From Collybia mongolica (Eukaryota > Basidiomycota > Agaricomycetes > Agaricales > Clitocybaceae): a stretch of 64,000 bases of DNA. Below are positions 26,230 to 37,117 of this stretch, piece after piece. The position numbers and the translations under genes are program-made. Position 1 is the stretch's first letter; each line of letters starts with the position of its first letter. Below the pieces are notes generated by a model, which saw only the letters and a program-made list of their open reading frames with translations, had not been told where the DNA came from and ran no database searches. The DNA is taken from contig JAAXNY010000013.1 in assembly GCA_013420905.1 (NCBI GenBank), forward strand, positions 868,001-932,000, in the 5' to 3' direction.

Positions 26230-28024
26230 CTATGCCCGCCAGTATTTTTCGTCCCAAGCAGTCCAAGAAACCCGCCAATGCAAACCCGACCTGATCGCCG
26301 CTTCCAACAGCGCCTACGTTCATGTGACCGGACGGAGGACCCAAGATTGCGCCTTTACACCGACTATATGATGCCATTCAGGACTGGCATTCCGTGTGAA
26401 CCGGGACGCTTCCTTTCTTCAAGATTATGTCGAGTCATACTAGTACTCTCCAACCGACTACACATGAGGCTCACTCATTGCGCAACCTCCAAAATACTGA
26501 CCACGGTGGTCCGCACTACAACGATTCGTGACGTTCGCCTATCTCCACGCAACCGGAACAGCGGTACCAAATTCTGCTCCTCCTTTCTGGGTTTTTCATG
26601 ACCTTCCATGTTATTGGCATTAACTCTCTGTTTGGAATCTTCCAAGTGAGCGATGCGCGGAACCATTGAAGGGGCCATATTGCTGAATGTCGTGACCATA
26701 TATGGAGCTATACACATCGCCGAAGAGCAGTATATCCGATGCACAAACAGCGCGACGCCCTTGTTGCCCTCGTCGGCACTATTGGGAGTGGCTTGACATG
26801 GAGTGGAAGTATTTTTGTCAATCCCATGATCGCGAGGACAGAGAATCTCAAGCTCATTACAATGGTGATCATGAGCCTTGGCCTCATTCTTGCAAGCTTC
26901 TCCACAAAGGTGCGCCTTCGCTCTATATCGACCTCGCGTTAATCACAAGCCTCTAGCTCTGGCATCTATATCTTACGCAGGTCCTCCTTTATGGCGTCGG
27001 TTCCTCGATGTACTACTTCCCAATCATGTCCATTACACCAACATACTTTGACAGGCACCGCGGCTTCGCGATGGGCGTCGTCCTTGCGGGGAGTGGCATT
27101 GGTGGGCTTGTCATTGCCCCCGTTCTGCAAATCTTGCTGGATAAATATGGCATACATTGGGCATTGAGGATCCTCGGCGCATGGAACCTACTCGTTGGGA
27201 TCCCAGTCGCGTCCGTTGTCAAGCACCACCCTGGTTTCGGTATCCAGGGCCGTACAAGGCTGAACATGGGCTTCGTCAAGCGTGGAACTTTTTTATATCA
27301 GGTGTGCAGTTTCACCCCCGTTATGACGCGTCTCGTTCAATGTTCGCGTCAGGCAGGGGGGGGGGGGGCATTCCTGCAGGCAGCGGGAAACACTATTCCC
27401 ATGTACTACCTGACATCGTATTCTGTCTCGGTACTGTCGTGTTCGCGATCCACTGGAAGTTTGTTGCTCGCTGTCAATAGTGGCGTGAACAGCCAATCTC
27501 GGGTTGCGATGGGAATACTTGCTGACCACATAGGTAGACAGAACACGATGATCGGGAGCGTGAGTCATTCTACGTTCGTGCCTTGCATATCGGCTCAACT
27601 TCTCTCCAGGTTCTTCTCTCTGGTCTGTCCGTGTTGGCCTTGTGGTATGATGCACCGCGCACGCGCTTTGTCGCCTTTGTTGTTCTTTACGGGATATACG
27701 CGGGTGGATACAATGCCCTGCTCCCAACCACTATTAGAGATATACGGGGTGGAGAATTATGCCACCGTGAACGGGTTCGTCTACGTCGTCCGCGGGGTGG
27801 GGTCGATCTTTGGGGCGCCTCTTGCCGGCGCCATTCTGGGGAACTACCAGAGGGGCAGCGGTGGCCCAGATAGATTGCAAAGCACGGATCTGAGAGCGTT
27901 GAAGCGAAAGTTCAATGAGGTGGTGGTATATGATGGGGTTTTGCTGCTTTCTGCGGCGCTGTGTGTCGGATATGTGCGTTGGTTGGATGGACGGGATAGA
28001 GGGCGCTGGTCATGGAAAGCCTGA
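26230..28024 (+). pseudogene. Broken MFS monocarboxylate-type transporter
   Basis: Clear MFS (MCT-like) blocks occur in order: LLLLSGFFMTFHVIGINSLF, LYTSPKSSISDAQTA, ALVGTIGSGLTWSGSIF, MYYFPIMSITPTYFDRHRGF, GSGIGGLVIAPVLQ, GILADHIGRQNTM, VLLSGLSVLALWYD, GIYAGGYNALLPTTI and YGVENYATVNGFVYVVRG. They lie in different frames at points where no intron fits. One break is near 26,745-26,752 (AQTA to RDALV) and one near 27,733 (PTTI to EIYGV). A stop also precedes the first helix (about 26,530). A run of 13 G at 27356-27368 sits in the coding part. Living relatives would be 12-helix plasma-membrane carriers of monocarboxylates or metabolites. Assembly errors could cause one break but hardly all. Confidence 0.75.
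27356..27368. repeat. Run of 13 G inside a coding region
   Basis: Thirteen consecutive G just after a predicted acceptor of the MFS gene. Homopolymers of this length slip in replication and in sequencing, so the true length is uncertain. Confidence 0.85.
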
Positions 28025-28864
28025 TGGGGACTTGATCAAATCGCGATACCGCTCGCATATCGTGGCATGGGTATTTACCCTCACAAGCCTTGAGCTTGAA
28101 TATTGAACTTGAACCACGACTAGGAGGTGGATCGTCGTCGGCAAATCCCGGAGCCGCAAATTTGTTGACTTGGTTATAAAGGCGGATTAGGCTTCAACTT
28201 GTTCAGAAATGTGTTTATGCTATAACTACAGCGACGCTTCTCTACAGCCCTCAACAGATGTACCAGACCCTGTAAATCTATACCTGTCTTTACATTCAAC
28301 ACGGCCCTCAACTTAGAGAAGCTGTCCGTGGATATTCCACTGTTCGCTGGTTTACAACGGCAATGCGCGTGCGTTTTCCCCTTCTCCAGTAAACATAAAT
28401 CAAACGACGAGAGATTCCCCGCCGTTTAGAAACTGCCTCCCGGGGGGAGCGATGGGCTGATTTTCTTGCACATATGTCGCGCTTGGGCCTCGGGCTCCCT
28501 TGAATTGCGTCATGATCTCATAGCACTGCAGCTCTGTTGGCTGGTGATATCCTCCCTGCCCATGAGCTTTCACCAGCACTGTTGAAGAGGTTGTCAAGCA
28601 TAAGGAGGGGTACGCTGACTCTATGTTTTATCAACTCGTACTTCTTGTCGTAGCTTATTGCGCCTGGCTTCCTTTTCATTTTGTATATGAAATTCAGACC
28701 TGACGTATTCTTTTTCATCTTATTGCAAGTTTTAGACAAAGGGTGATTGAGGGTGATGATGAACTGAGTGGACAAAGGATCAATGGGATAAAGGGCCATC
28801 AAGATTTCAAGCCACCCTGCATTATAAATAAATAAATGAGTAGTAACCCGGTCCGTCGGCCCTC
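28025..28864. other. Intergenic, no supported gene
   Basis: About 840 bp. Two overlapping short minus-strand frames (28400-28597 and 28518-28802) show no domain. I see nothing else. Confidence 0.35.
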
Positions 28865-28879
28865 ATGCGAACCCCAATC

Positions 28880-30322
28880 ATGGTTAGCGACTTCGACTCA
28901 ACATTCCCTGTTGAACAGGATGAGCTCTTTCCTTCACAGAGGGTCGTCACAGATTCTGTCAAGTGGCAGAGCTCGCAGCTATCCTCTTGCGCTGCCCTGA
29001 ACTCTCTCATACTTGAGATACCAGGTAGATCACCAGACTTTCGTCGAACAAAGATACAAAGACTCAACTCCATTTTTTTTTGGCTGCCAGCACGTCGAAA
29101 AATCGTACATGACACGTCATGGTACAACCAAGAAGCCTCGACTTCCGCATCCTCGCAGCCAGTTGGGGCCGGTAACCATCGCCCCCTAGTGAGGTCCAAT
29201 TCTCGGGCACGTTTCGGTCGCCTCTCAGGACCCGGCACGCACCCCCCACCAGACCTGAATCTTTTTAACAAAAAAGACCCAATGCAGTTTCTCAATCTTC
29301 TCAAGGGCGTCTCAGAACGCGTGGACGAGAACGCTGGGCTGCGGAGTGCGAGGGGTGGAGATATGGGTGGCGTGAAACGGAAAACGCGCACTTCTGTCCC
29401 TGGCGAGGTGCATGCAAAGGCTCGGGGGAACAAGCCGACGTACAAATCTGAGGGGCAGAATAAAGCGAGTCGGATAAAGGGGAAGCAGAGAGCAGATGGG
29501 GGTGGGGATACGGAGTACGAATCTCAAAGCCCGGATGGCACTCATCGTAGTCTACCCAACCTCTCTTCGTCGACATCTACTACCGCGTCATCCTCGTCGT
29601 TTCACTCTATCAACACGAGTATCTCTGGGGATGTAGACGTGTCCATGTCTATGGACAATATGGTGGACGTTGACGAAAGCGATCAACGAATTTTACCATT
29701 CTCCATGAAACGACATCCCGGATCACACCCATATCCCCCGCCCTCCGAGTCTATCAGTGTCCGAGCCTCACCAGACCCTCCAACGGCCCCACACAAGATC
29801 ACGCCCGAACCCAGGCCCAGACTCCATCCCTTGCTTTCCCAGCAGAAACCCCGTCTGCAAAAACAGCCGCCTCCAAAACCCCAATTCTGCCCACCCGCGC
29901 CGTCCCAACGTGCGCCTTGCATGTCGCAGACATCTAATCCACCGCGCATGCCTGCCCTCGGTATGCACCGCACGGCGTCTACGCCCGCCGCAACGTCGGC
30001 GCATCACGCCCTGCCGACGCGTCAGAAGGGCTTCAAGCCCCCGCTGCTCCCTGGGACGCAGCCCAGGCCACAACAGCCTAAATTACCAGCGCAGCCCGCT
30101 GTGAAAGCCACTCCCGTAACTCCTGCGGTACCGCTTGGACGGCCCCAGGGAGGGGGCGGGAAGTTTACGAGACCGAGTGCTGCGTCGAATTCTGCAAGGG
30201 ATAAAAATCATTCACATCCCCGTGCTGTGTCTCCTGAACCTGACCCTGATTCGTCCTTTGGTGACATGTCTTTCGATATGGATGTCGATGCATTGGAAGA
30301 GACGATGCGTATGTATGATTGA
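28880..30322 (+). CDS. Proline/serine-rich disordered protein of unknown function
   Basis: The frame is open throughout. The start chosen is the ATG at 28880 (MVSDFDSTFPVEQDELFP); an in-frame ATG also lies at 28865. A 66-nt intron with good borders (29025-29090; GTAGAT ... run of T, GCTGCCAG) has a length divisible by three, so both spliced and unspliced forms read through. The rest is low-complexity: serine-rich, acidic (VDVSMSMDNMVDVDESD), then proline-rich, with a short motif RQKGFKPPLL and an acidic C-terminus (DMSFDMDVDALEETMRMYD). No domain is recognised. Basic stretches (KRKTRT, KGKQRAD) suggest a nuclear location. FKPP-like short motifs occur in DNA-repair scaffolds, but that link is speculative. 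Confidence 0.65.
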   Translation: MVSDFDSTFPVEQDELFPSQRVVTDSVKWQSSQLSSCAALNSLILEIPGRSPDFRRTKIQRLNSIFFWLPARRKIVHDTSWYNQEASTSASSQPVGAGNHRPLVRSNSRARFGRLSGPGTHPPPDLNLFNKKDPMQFLNLLKGVSERVDENAGLRSARGGDMGGVKRKTRTSVPGEVHAKARGNKPTYKSEGQNKASRIKGKQRADGGGDTEYESQSPDGTHRSLPNLSSSTSTTASSSSFHSINTSISGDVDVSMSMDNMVDVDESDQRILPFSMKRHPGSHPYPPPSESISVRASPDPPTAPHKITPEPRPRLHPLLSQQKPRLQKQPPPKPQFCPPAPSQRAPCMSQTSNPPRMPALGMHRTASTPAATSAHHALPTRQKGFKPPLLPGTQPRPQQPKLPAQPAVKATPVTPAVPLGRPQGGGGKFTRPSAASNSARDKNHSHPRAVSPEPDPDSSFGDMSFDMDVDALEETMRMYD

Positions 30323-30606
30323 TTTGGTGAAGACTAAACGAGTCCAATGCCACGTTGTGGATCTATCTACTTTGGTTTTAGATACCCAGTTTGTCGTCCG
30401 CTGAAGGATGAGGGTTGATTTGTTATCTTATATCTTGGCGTGTCATTTTGTCATAAGGAATAGTACTGTGTGTAGTCCTGGGTGATAATATACCTAAACG
30501 ACGAACATTCAAGCCCCAAAAAGATATACGAGCGGGGAAGCGCATCCAGTGAAAACCCATAATATGTTATTGCCATAGCACGCCAACCAATAGTACGAAA
30601 CGTTCG

Positions 30607-31929
30607 TTATAACTTCGAAAGGGCGGGAGACGGTCTGATAGTATCTAAAACATCACATATTGCCTGAGCTAGACGATCTGGTTGCTCTTGGACGATCTGA
30701 GTGCAGGGTTAGACTACATCAACTTTAAAAAATGTGGAGTAGCCTCACCATATGCCCCGCTCCTTCCACTTTCGACACGGACGCCGCCATCCTACCTTCA
30801 GATACATCGGAGAGTGACTCTTGTATAAATTCGGGCCTGAAAATTCACGTTGAGAGTTTGTGGTAACGCAAAAATGGACGAAGTCGACGCACACTAGGTC
30901 ATTACCGTCTCCCCATATAACATGGATGGGTAGAACGTGACAAACGCGGCGAAGTAGAATTGCTGATTCAAAATGCCCCTCCGTATCGGGATACGATGCG
31001 GCCTCTTGCCCCCTGTCGCACTTCAGAGTAACTCCGGATGATGTGTCCTGCAGCCCATGTTCCTACGGGGTCATGAGGAAAAGGCGAAGGCCTGAACTAA
31101 CGTGATGGACTGACAGTCAATAGGCGTATAACCCTAGGATCCCAGGTGTTCCAAGGAAATCGCTTGCGGAACCATTCGAACGCAGCCTCACGCGAAGTCC
31201 ATTTATCACGTCGAACGGCAGTCGCATTCACAGCAAAGTTCATGGAAGCCATGCGGTCGTCTATATGGGCGTTAAACAGCTCCCGGGTTACTATCGTGGG
31301 CTCTATGAGCAACACGGCGGCATATGGCATCCGCGAGATCGGAAATCCTTTCGTCGTGAGCATTCTATATGGGGCGCGTGAGCAGTGTTTGGATGGTGGG
31401 ATCGGCGGACTCACATGGCACCAGCGCCTGCTGAGTGGCCCAATGCGACTATACGATGTCCCCTCATGCGGGACGACCCTACAAATGCGGTGAGAGCGGA
31501 CGCCCATTCGTATATGGCTAGAAAAGGCATCAGATGGTTATGAATGGTGCTTTGATCGCGGTGGAACCTCACAAACTCCTTTCTGCGTCGACAGAGCTTC
31601 GCGGTTCAACACCGCAGCGTCGCCATGATTCTGCCAGTCGAACGACCATGCCTCGCGGAGGCGATGGGCCGCGCCCTTCGACTCCTGTGTCTCGAATATC
31701 CGGGAGATGGTCGGTTCCCACTGTTCCTTGTCTGTGCTACGGTTAACGTATAGAAGTCGGTAGAACGGGGCCACGTACGGGAGCCAATGCAATGGGTGAA
31801 GAGAAGTGTCAACCCTTTTGCATTCCCTTCTGAGTCTCCCACTGTGTAGCGCTTCCCAGTGATCCTCAGCCCAGGGCCTGCACCGTTCCGAGAATCGTCG
31901 AATACGAAAGGATTGGCCTGGAGAGTCAT
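30607..31929 (-). CDS. AKT2-like alpha/beta hydrolase with a C-terminal peroxisomal signal
   Basis: Start MTLQANPFVFDDSRNGAGPG. The core shows LTLLFTHCIGS (HG-type oxyanion loop), then KEQWEPTISRIFE and SFDWQNHGDAAVLN. The nucleophile elbow is IVALGHSAGAGAM (GHSAG), followed by PYAAVLLIEPTI. A lid region follows (REAAFEWFRKRFPWNTWDPRVI). The late acid lies in HVIWGD and the catalytic His in KVEGAGHMIVQEQPDRLAQ. The last residues are SKL before TAA, a perfect PTS1, so the enzyme probably works in peroxisomes. Alpha/beta hydrolases of this group include peroxisomal enzymes of fungal metabolite synthesis (the Alternaria AKT2 type). I infer that relation from motif style. Several introns are required; exact borders between 31,000 and 31,800 are not all resolved. 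Confidence 0.8.
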
Positions 31930-33711
31930 CGTCTGGGGTGGGTTAAATGATACCTTTGGAAGCTCTATGAAAGGTTTATATAGACGTTTAGAAGTGTATA
32001 TGCATTCTAGAATCTAAATGGATCGTCGGGAGGTTGGACAAATTGGGTAGGCCGGGGCGAACGGTTATCAGTCACGAATCCACAATTCGAAATCACGGCG
32101 TTGGTCTCGGGTGGCGTGAGAAACCTCCTTGATCGTCGTCGGTCATGGTATGCTCACACTTCTCGGACCCGTGTTTGATAACTACTTAATATCATTGCCT
32201 TTCCACACTACGTGCAAGTATTCTCCACGACATAGACTGGTCTATCACTATCTCTACACTAATCTACGCATGGAAATCTGGAACTCGAATTTCAGACTTT
32301 ACTTGTACTCATGTTTACGAAGTTCAAATTGGCACGCTTCCTCGAGTATACTCCGGACAGTTCTATTCTTCCAGAAGGGCAGCATAGGGAAAGCCTATCG
32401 GGGCGAAATGGGGTGATACCCCGCCATTATCAACGTCGCGTCGAGTGTGTGTCCTCTACCTTTCACTGTAGTACCGAAACTCTTTGATTACTACACCTAT
32501 TTGCATTCCTGTATCTTCCAGGAGGTGCTTCTGGGTAACCCCCCTCCGCATATCTTACGCGATCCTTTCTCGTACATTTTACACAATAGTGACGGGCGCC
32601 ATCCATAAACCTAGCTTCTACCGTGCCGCTGGACGTACTGAAAGTTCGAAAATATCAAAACGATTTCCCGGAAACTTTGCATCTTGCTCGCTTCTCTCGT
32701 CGATTTAGGTTCATAGCGTTTGTCCTTTCGAAAGGAAATCTCGGACATCTAACAAACCTTCTTTGACTCATCAGACCCAGTGACTCGTTTATTCCTGGAT
32801 AACTTGGATTTCTCTTTTTCTCTTTTCTCTTCTCCAGCGACGCTGTATTGGTTGGCTTTGGAACATTATGTACGTGGAGCGCTTTGCAAACTTCGCTTTG
32901 TATCATTGAACTTTATTATCGTCTTGTTGAAACTTCAGGCTTGGAAGAAAGAATCATTCAACACTAATGTTTTGGTACCCTTGTGAAAACGATCAGTGCC
33001 CATTCGCACTGTCCTAGGACACCTGTATTGGATGGCGAAGTCAACCTCTCTTGAGACCTGGTGGCGACCCCATATGAGCGTTGGAACCTCGGTCGTGTCG
33101 TCACGGCTCGGAAATGTCGTACAAAATGCTCGTTAATTACTTACTGGAGGAACACGCCTCGGAACTAAACTTCTAAAAGGGTGATATTCATACATCAATA
33201 ATCCTAACTTACATGTCCTCGGGATAGCCTTGTTGACACTCCATGACACACGTAAGTCCTTCCTTCATTTCGACTCTGATTTTTTTTTTCAAAATTTTTT
33301 TAACTCTTTAAGGTGGACACCATACCTGCGGCAGCTTCACCTTCAGCTCCGCGATGAAGGCCCTCAGAATCTCGAATACGCGTGGAAGAGACTCTCATTA
33401 TGTCACGATATCCGCCGATGAACAAGAGTTCCCGTTGGAGCCCGAGTTTCTCTCCGGATCTAGAGGGATTCCAGAAGAGCCCGGAATCATCATGGTGGTA
33501 ATCACTCGTGAATGCTTAAGTTATTTGTAGGCCATGACATATTGCAGATGGGCTGATTCCTTTTCCGCTGTTGGGCTATCCTTTTAGAAATTTTTGGTTA
33601 ATGATGTACTACATGTGACCGTGTAGCAAGAATCAGCCAGATCGCATCATCACCCAGGACCTAATATATAAGGCGTAACCAGGATCTTATCTCTTGATCA
33701 AGTCACACATC
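31930..33711. other. Intergenic with weak small frames
   Basis: About 1.8 kb. No recognised gene. A 58-codon frame at 33354-33530 (MKALRISNTRGRDSHYVTIS...) has a protein-like composition with a possible donor near its end and could be an exon or a remnant. A TATA-like box for the dioxygenase lies at 33665-33671. Confidence 0.35.
33665..33671 (+). promoter_or_regulatory. TATA box of the TauD-like gene
   Basis: TATATAA about 40 bp before the ATG at 33712. Confidence 0.45.
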
Positions 33712-35136
33712 ATGGCTTCTGTTGCAATCGACACCGCTCCTGGACTTCCTGTGAATGCTAACGCGGTCAATGGCGGATATATTTCTGCGACCCCACAGGC
33801 AGCTGGACAGCCCGACATCACTTATCACCCAGATCGCGAAAAGTGGTATGCTAGAACAGCTCGCCGGCTTGTAGAGAATCCGTCCCTTCCTTCGACTCCC
33901 TTACCGGAAGGGTTTCCCACGAAGCTTGACTCGCCACTCGTGTGGGAGGGTAAAGATTGGCAAGATGAAAAACAATGGGTCTATGAGCTAAGCACGAATG
34001 AGTTGAAAGAGATCGACGACGCTGTTCGTCATTTCCACGGTAAGATTCATTTCGGGCAGTCACAAACTGGGCAAACTAGTCTAACACCCATTGGCATTGA
34101 CTAGGTTTGGGCCTTCATCTTGGCCATGTTTCTTCGTCGACATTCCCACTACCAACCCTGGGGCCAACGTTGACCCGTCTAGCTCACGAACTCCATTCGG
34201 GGCGTGGGTTCTTCGTCCTCCGCACAATTCCCGTCTCCTCCTACTCGCGTTTCGATAATGTCCTCATATACGCTGGAGTCACGTCCTACGTCGCTCCGAC
34301 TCGCGCTTTGCAGGATAGGAATGGGGGCGTTCTCTCCCACATCAAGGACCTGACCAAAACCCATAGCGCTGAGTCGATCGGCGGCCCGGCTTACACCACC
34401 GACAAACAAGTATTTCACACTGACCAAGGATCGGATCTTGTTTCGCTGTTTGCTTTGGAAACCGCCGCGGAAGGTGGGACTTCCAGGATAAGCAGCAGCT
34501 GGAGGGTTTACAACGAACTTGCCGAACACAGGCCTGACCTGATTAAAACTCTCGCAGAGCCCTGGGTGGTTGATGAGTATGTCCTTATTTCACCAGTTGT
34601 TCCCTCGTATCTAATACGCTTTTACTCATTAAGATTTGGTGGCAACCCCCCCTTCACAGTCCGACCTCTCTTATATTATTTAGATTCAAAGATCATCATC
34701 CAATATGCCCGGCGGTATTTCACTGGATTTTTGGGTTTAGCTCGTTCCAAAGGAATTCCTCCCATCACTGAGGCCCAGGCAGAGGCGCTCGATACTCTGC
34801 ATTTCCTAGGTGAAAAGTTTTCACTTGGGCTGAACTTCCAGAAGGGAGATATTCAATATATCAACAACCTCAGTATTTTCCATGCTAGGGATGGATTCAG
34901 AGACGACCAGAATCACGCATAAGGCTTAAATCATCGTACCTGTCTCACGATAACGCTAACTTATAAACGCAAGACGCCACCTTTTGCGGTTTTGGCTTCG
35001 CAATGAAGATCTAGCTTGGCAGATTCCCGCACCACTGCAGCCGCTCTGGAAGAAGACATTTAGCGTTCGACCAGAAGATCAGACCTTCGCGTTGGATCCT
35101 GTTATAAGGGATGGCGCACAAGGTCGCCCAGCTTGA
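33712..35136 (+). pseudogene. TauD/TfdA-like 2-oxoglutarate dioxygenase with a lost splice donor
   Basis: Exons 33712-34039, 34105-34576 and 34634 onward join cleanly (GTAAG...TAG, GTATGT...AAG). The protein reads DREKWYARTARRLVENPSLP, WVYELSTNELKEIDDAVRHF, SGRGFFVLRTIPV, then the iron site QVFHTDQGSD (HxD) and the distal His in YINNLSIFHARDG. After QNHA the frame hits TAA at once (34920-34922). Homology resumes after an acceptor near 34,974 with RHLLRFWLRNEDLAWQIP and ends at 35136. The expected GTAAGG donor reads ATAAGG, so the intron's first base appears changed G to A. Without that splice the protein loses the arginines that bind 2-oxoglutarate. Family members hydroxylate small acids or sulfonates; substrate unknown. 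Otherwise the gene is undamaged. Confidence 0.75.
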
Positions 35137-35279
35137 GATATAGTCGTACGTTGATAGTATATATGAGATTCTGTGGCTACTTGTCTACTTATCCCGTAAG
35201 GGAATATCGGCTCCCTTCATTAACAATTCAATATCCCGACGATCCTTCGCCCACCCGTGCTGGAGAATGTAAAACCTCA

Positions 35280-36122
35280 TCATACCAAACCCGGAAGAAA
35301 GTTATACGGAACTTTGATGGCGTATTCCTTCCACGCTTCACCAAATGCAACTCGGAGCACTTCATCCTCAACGCCAATCCGTATGCCTATGCCCCTAAAG
35401 ACAAAGGCGCATTTTACAGTCCACAAACATAGCGCCAAGATTCCAATGATACTTGATGTTCCGTATGCCATAAAGAAGGTTCCAGGTGCACACAGAACAG
35501 CTGTCGCGCCGAGCAGCGTGAGGTATACACCTGTATAACTTGGATGCCGTACCCATGCGTAAGGCCCTTTCGTGACAAGTTCGTGTTTAGGCCGTATTGC
35601 GATTTCGAACGTAAATAGTGGGCCGAGTGTTCTGAAACACCTATTCGATTCCTGATCCATGAACATACCAAAGTTTAGTGGATTTTAGTACGTACCATAC
35701 CCTCAAAACTGTGGATCCTATCGTTACGATAGTCCCAACAAGGATGATGGGGTGTACTATCCACAAAGATCTGACGTTATTAACGCAGAAGTGCGAGAAT
35801 CGTAGACCCGTTGTGTGTGGTGGGTGTGTGCACACGGCGAATGTTATAACGCTCGCAGGAATATCGCATGATAAACCTATCCAAACTATACACTAAATTA
35901 GGAATATGCTGGCAGTCAGACTCCCTGCGCAGACATCGAATGATGATGGTTGCAGACCTTACTAAAGAATGTTATCGATTGTATAAAGTTTTCGAAAAAG
36001 GTCTTTGGTACATCGCAGTTTTGTTCTTTCACTGGAGGGTTTGGGGGGGACAGGGAGATGTGGACAGCCATTCCTGTAACAACAAGACAGGCTACTTTGA
36101 ATGTTAGCTCGAGTCCAGACAT
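35280..36122 (-). CDS. Isoprenylcysteine carboxyl methyltransferase (ICMT) family protein
   Basis: Start MSGLELTFKVACLVVTGMAV at 36122. Later exons give LWIVHPIILVGTIVTIGSTVLR and then RTLGPLFTFEIAIRPKHELVTKGPYAWVRHPSYTG. That run carries the ICMT signature (LVTxGPYxxVRHPxYTG). Hydrophobic helices follow (VYLTLLGATAVLC, FFMAYGTSSIIGILAL). The cytosolic C-terminal motif is VEDEVLRVAFGEAWKEYAIKVPYNFLPG. Family members are ER membrane enzymes that methylate the prenylated C-terminal cysteine of CAAX proteins such as Ras and lipopeptide pheromones. In basidiomycetes the family is expanded, so this need not be the STE14 orthologue. It converges with the damaged dioxygenase, 144 bp apart. No defect is seen. 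Confidence 0.85.
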
Positions 36123-37117
36123 CGGAGGCGAGGCAGTGGATGTACGAGGTCATCCATGGGCTTTTAAATAGGACTTTCCTGCGCGAACGCCCACCCACTT
36201 CTTGTGATCCGGTATAGTCTATTATCCTGAAGCTTGAAGCTTATCATAACGTTTGTTCTGGCTAGCCCGCATGACTGAACATTCCGAGGCACTACGGAAC
36301 GTGTAAATTCGGATTGATATTAATTTGCTAGGTGAGGTCCGGACAAGCTATAGGCCTATGAGATCGCCATGGGGTAGGCATACAAAACCTGACGGTAAGT
36401 ATGAGGTACGTGCTTTTACATGATCTTGAGGGTATGCTACGTATCGTAAAGTTAGCTTAATACTCATGGAACGTGCTTCACGCTTATGAGTAGTTTAGAC
36501 TTCCGTACGTGGTTCATGAGAATGGGACGCAAGAAACCAGGCAAGATGAATTTCTGTTTCAAGATAACGTGGGCCTTCAGTGTAATGATCTAGTGGTCTG
36601 ATGTTTCATTGGCACAATCCTTTCTTGCCACCCACACCGCTGTAATAAGGAGTCAGAGATAAAATCCACGAATACGAAGCTAGTCAGGGACAAGTTTAGA
36701 TAGATCCGAGAGATATCTGGCAAGGTAGAGAAATGCTCGAAGTACTTCCTCTCCGCCGCCGAAGAGAGGCCGCGATAGTAGGTCTTTCTCAAAAGGAGGT
36801 ACCTCGGGCGGAGCCCGGGAGTATTCCATATATTTCCACCCAAATGGCAAAGTGAGATACGACTCACAGATATCCCTTCATTACGATCCCGGATGTCAAC
36901 AGAAAGACCATAATGCGAGCCGCAAATATTCCAAAAGGTCACCGAGCACCAAGTTGCTTAAAGATCAAGATTGCAACAGCTTCTAACACCGTCCAGAAAC
37001 CGCCTGAAGCTTCTGGAAAGCAGGGAACCTTGACTGGAAATCCGTGTAGAAAAATAAGTGGAGGTAGGAAGCTTAAACAACCCAAACATCCCGGCTGGTT
37101 CCCGAATGCTGGAGAAG
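36123..37117. other. Intergenic; right part belongs to the GDSL duplication
   Basis: The left half holds the ICMT promoter. From about 36,795 the sequence resembles the region upstream of the second GDSL gene (shared CCCAAATGGC and CACAGATATCCC / CGCAGATATCCC blocks), so the duplication includes the promoter. No separate gene. Confidence 0.5.

Noticed and set aside
33694..33711. Earlier start for the TauD-like gene
   Set aside because: The codon at 33694 is TTG. The first ATG is at 33712, about 40 bp after a TATA box.
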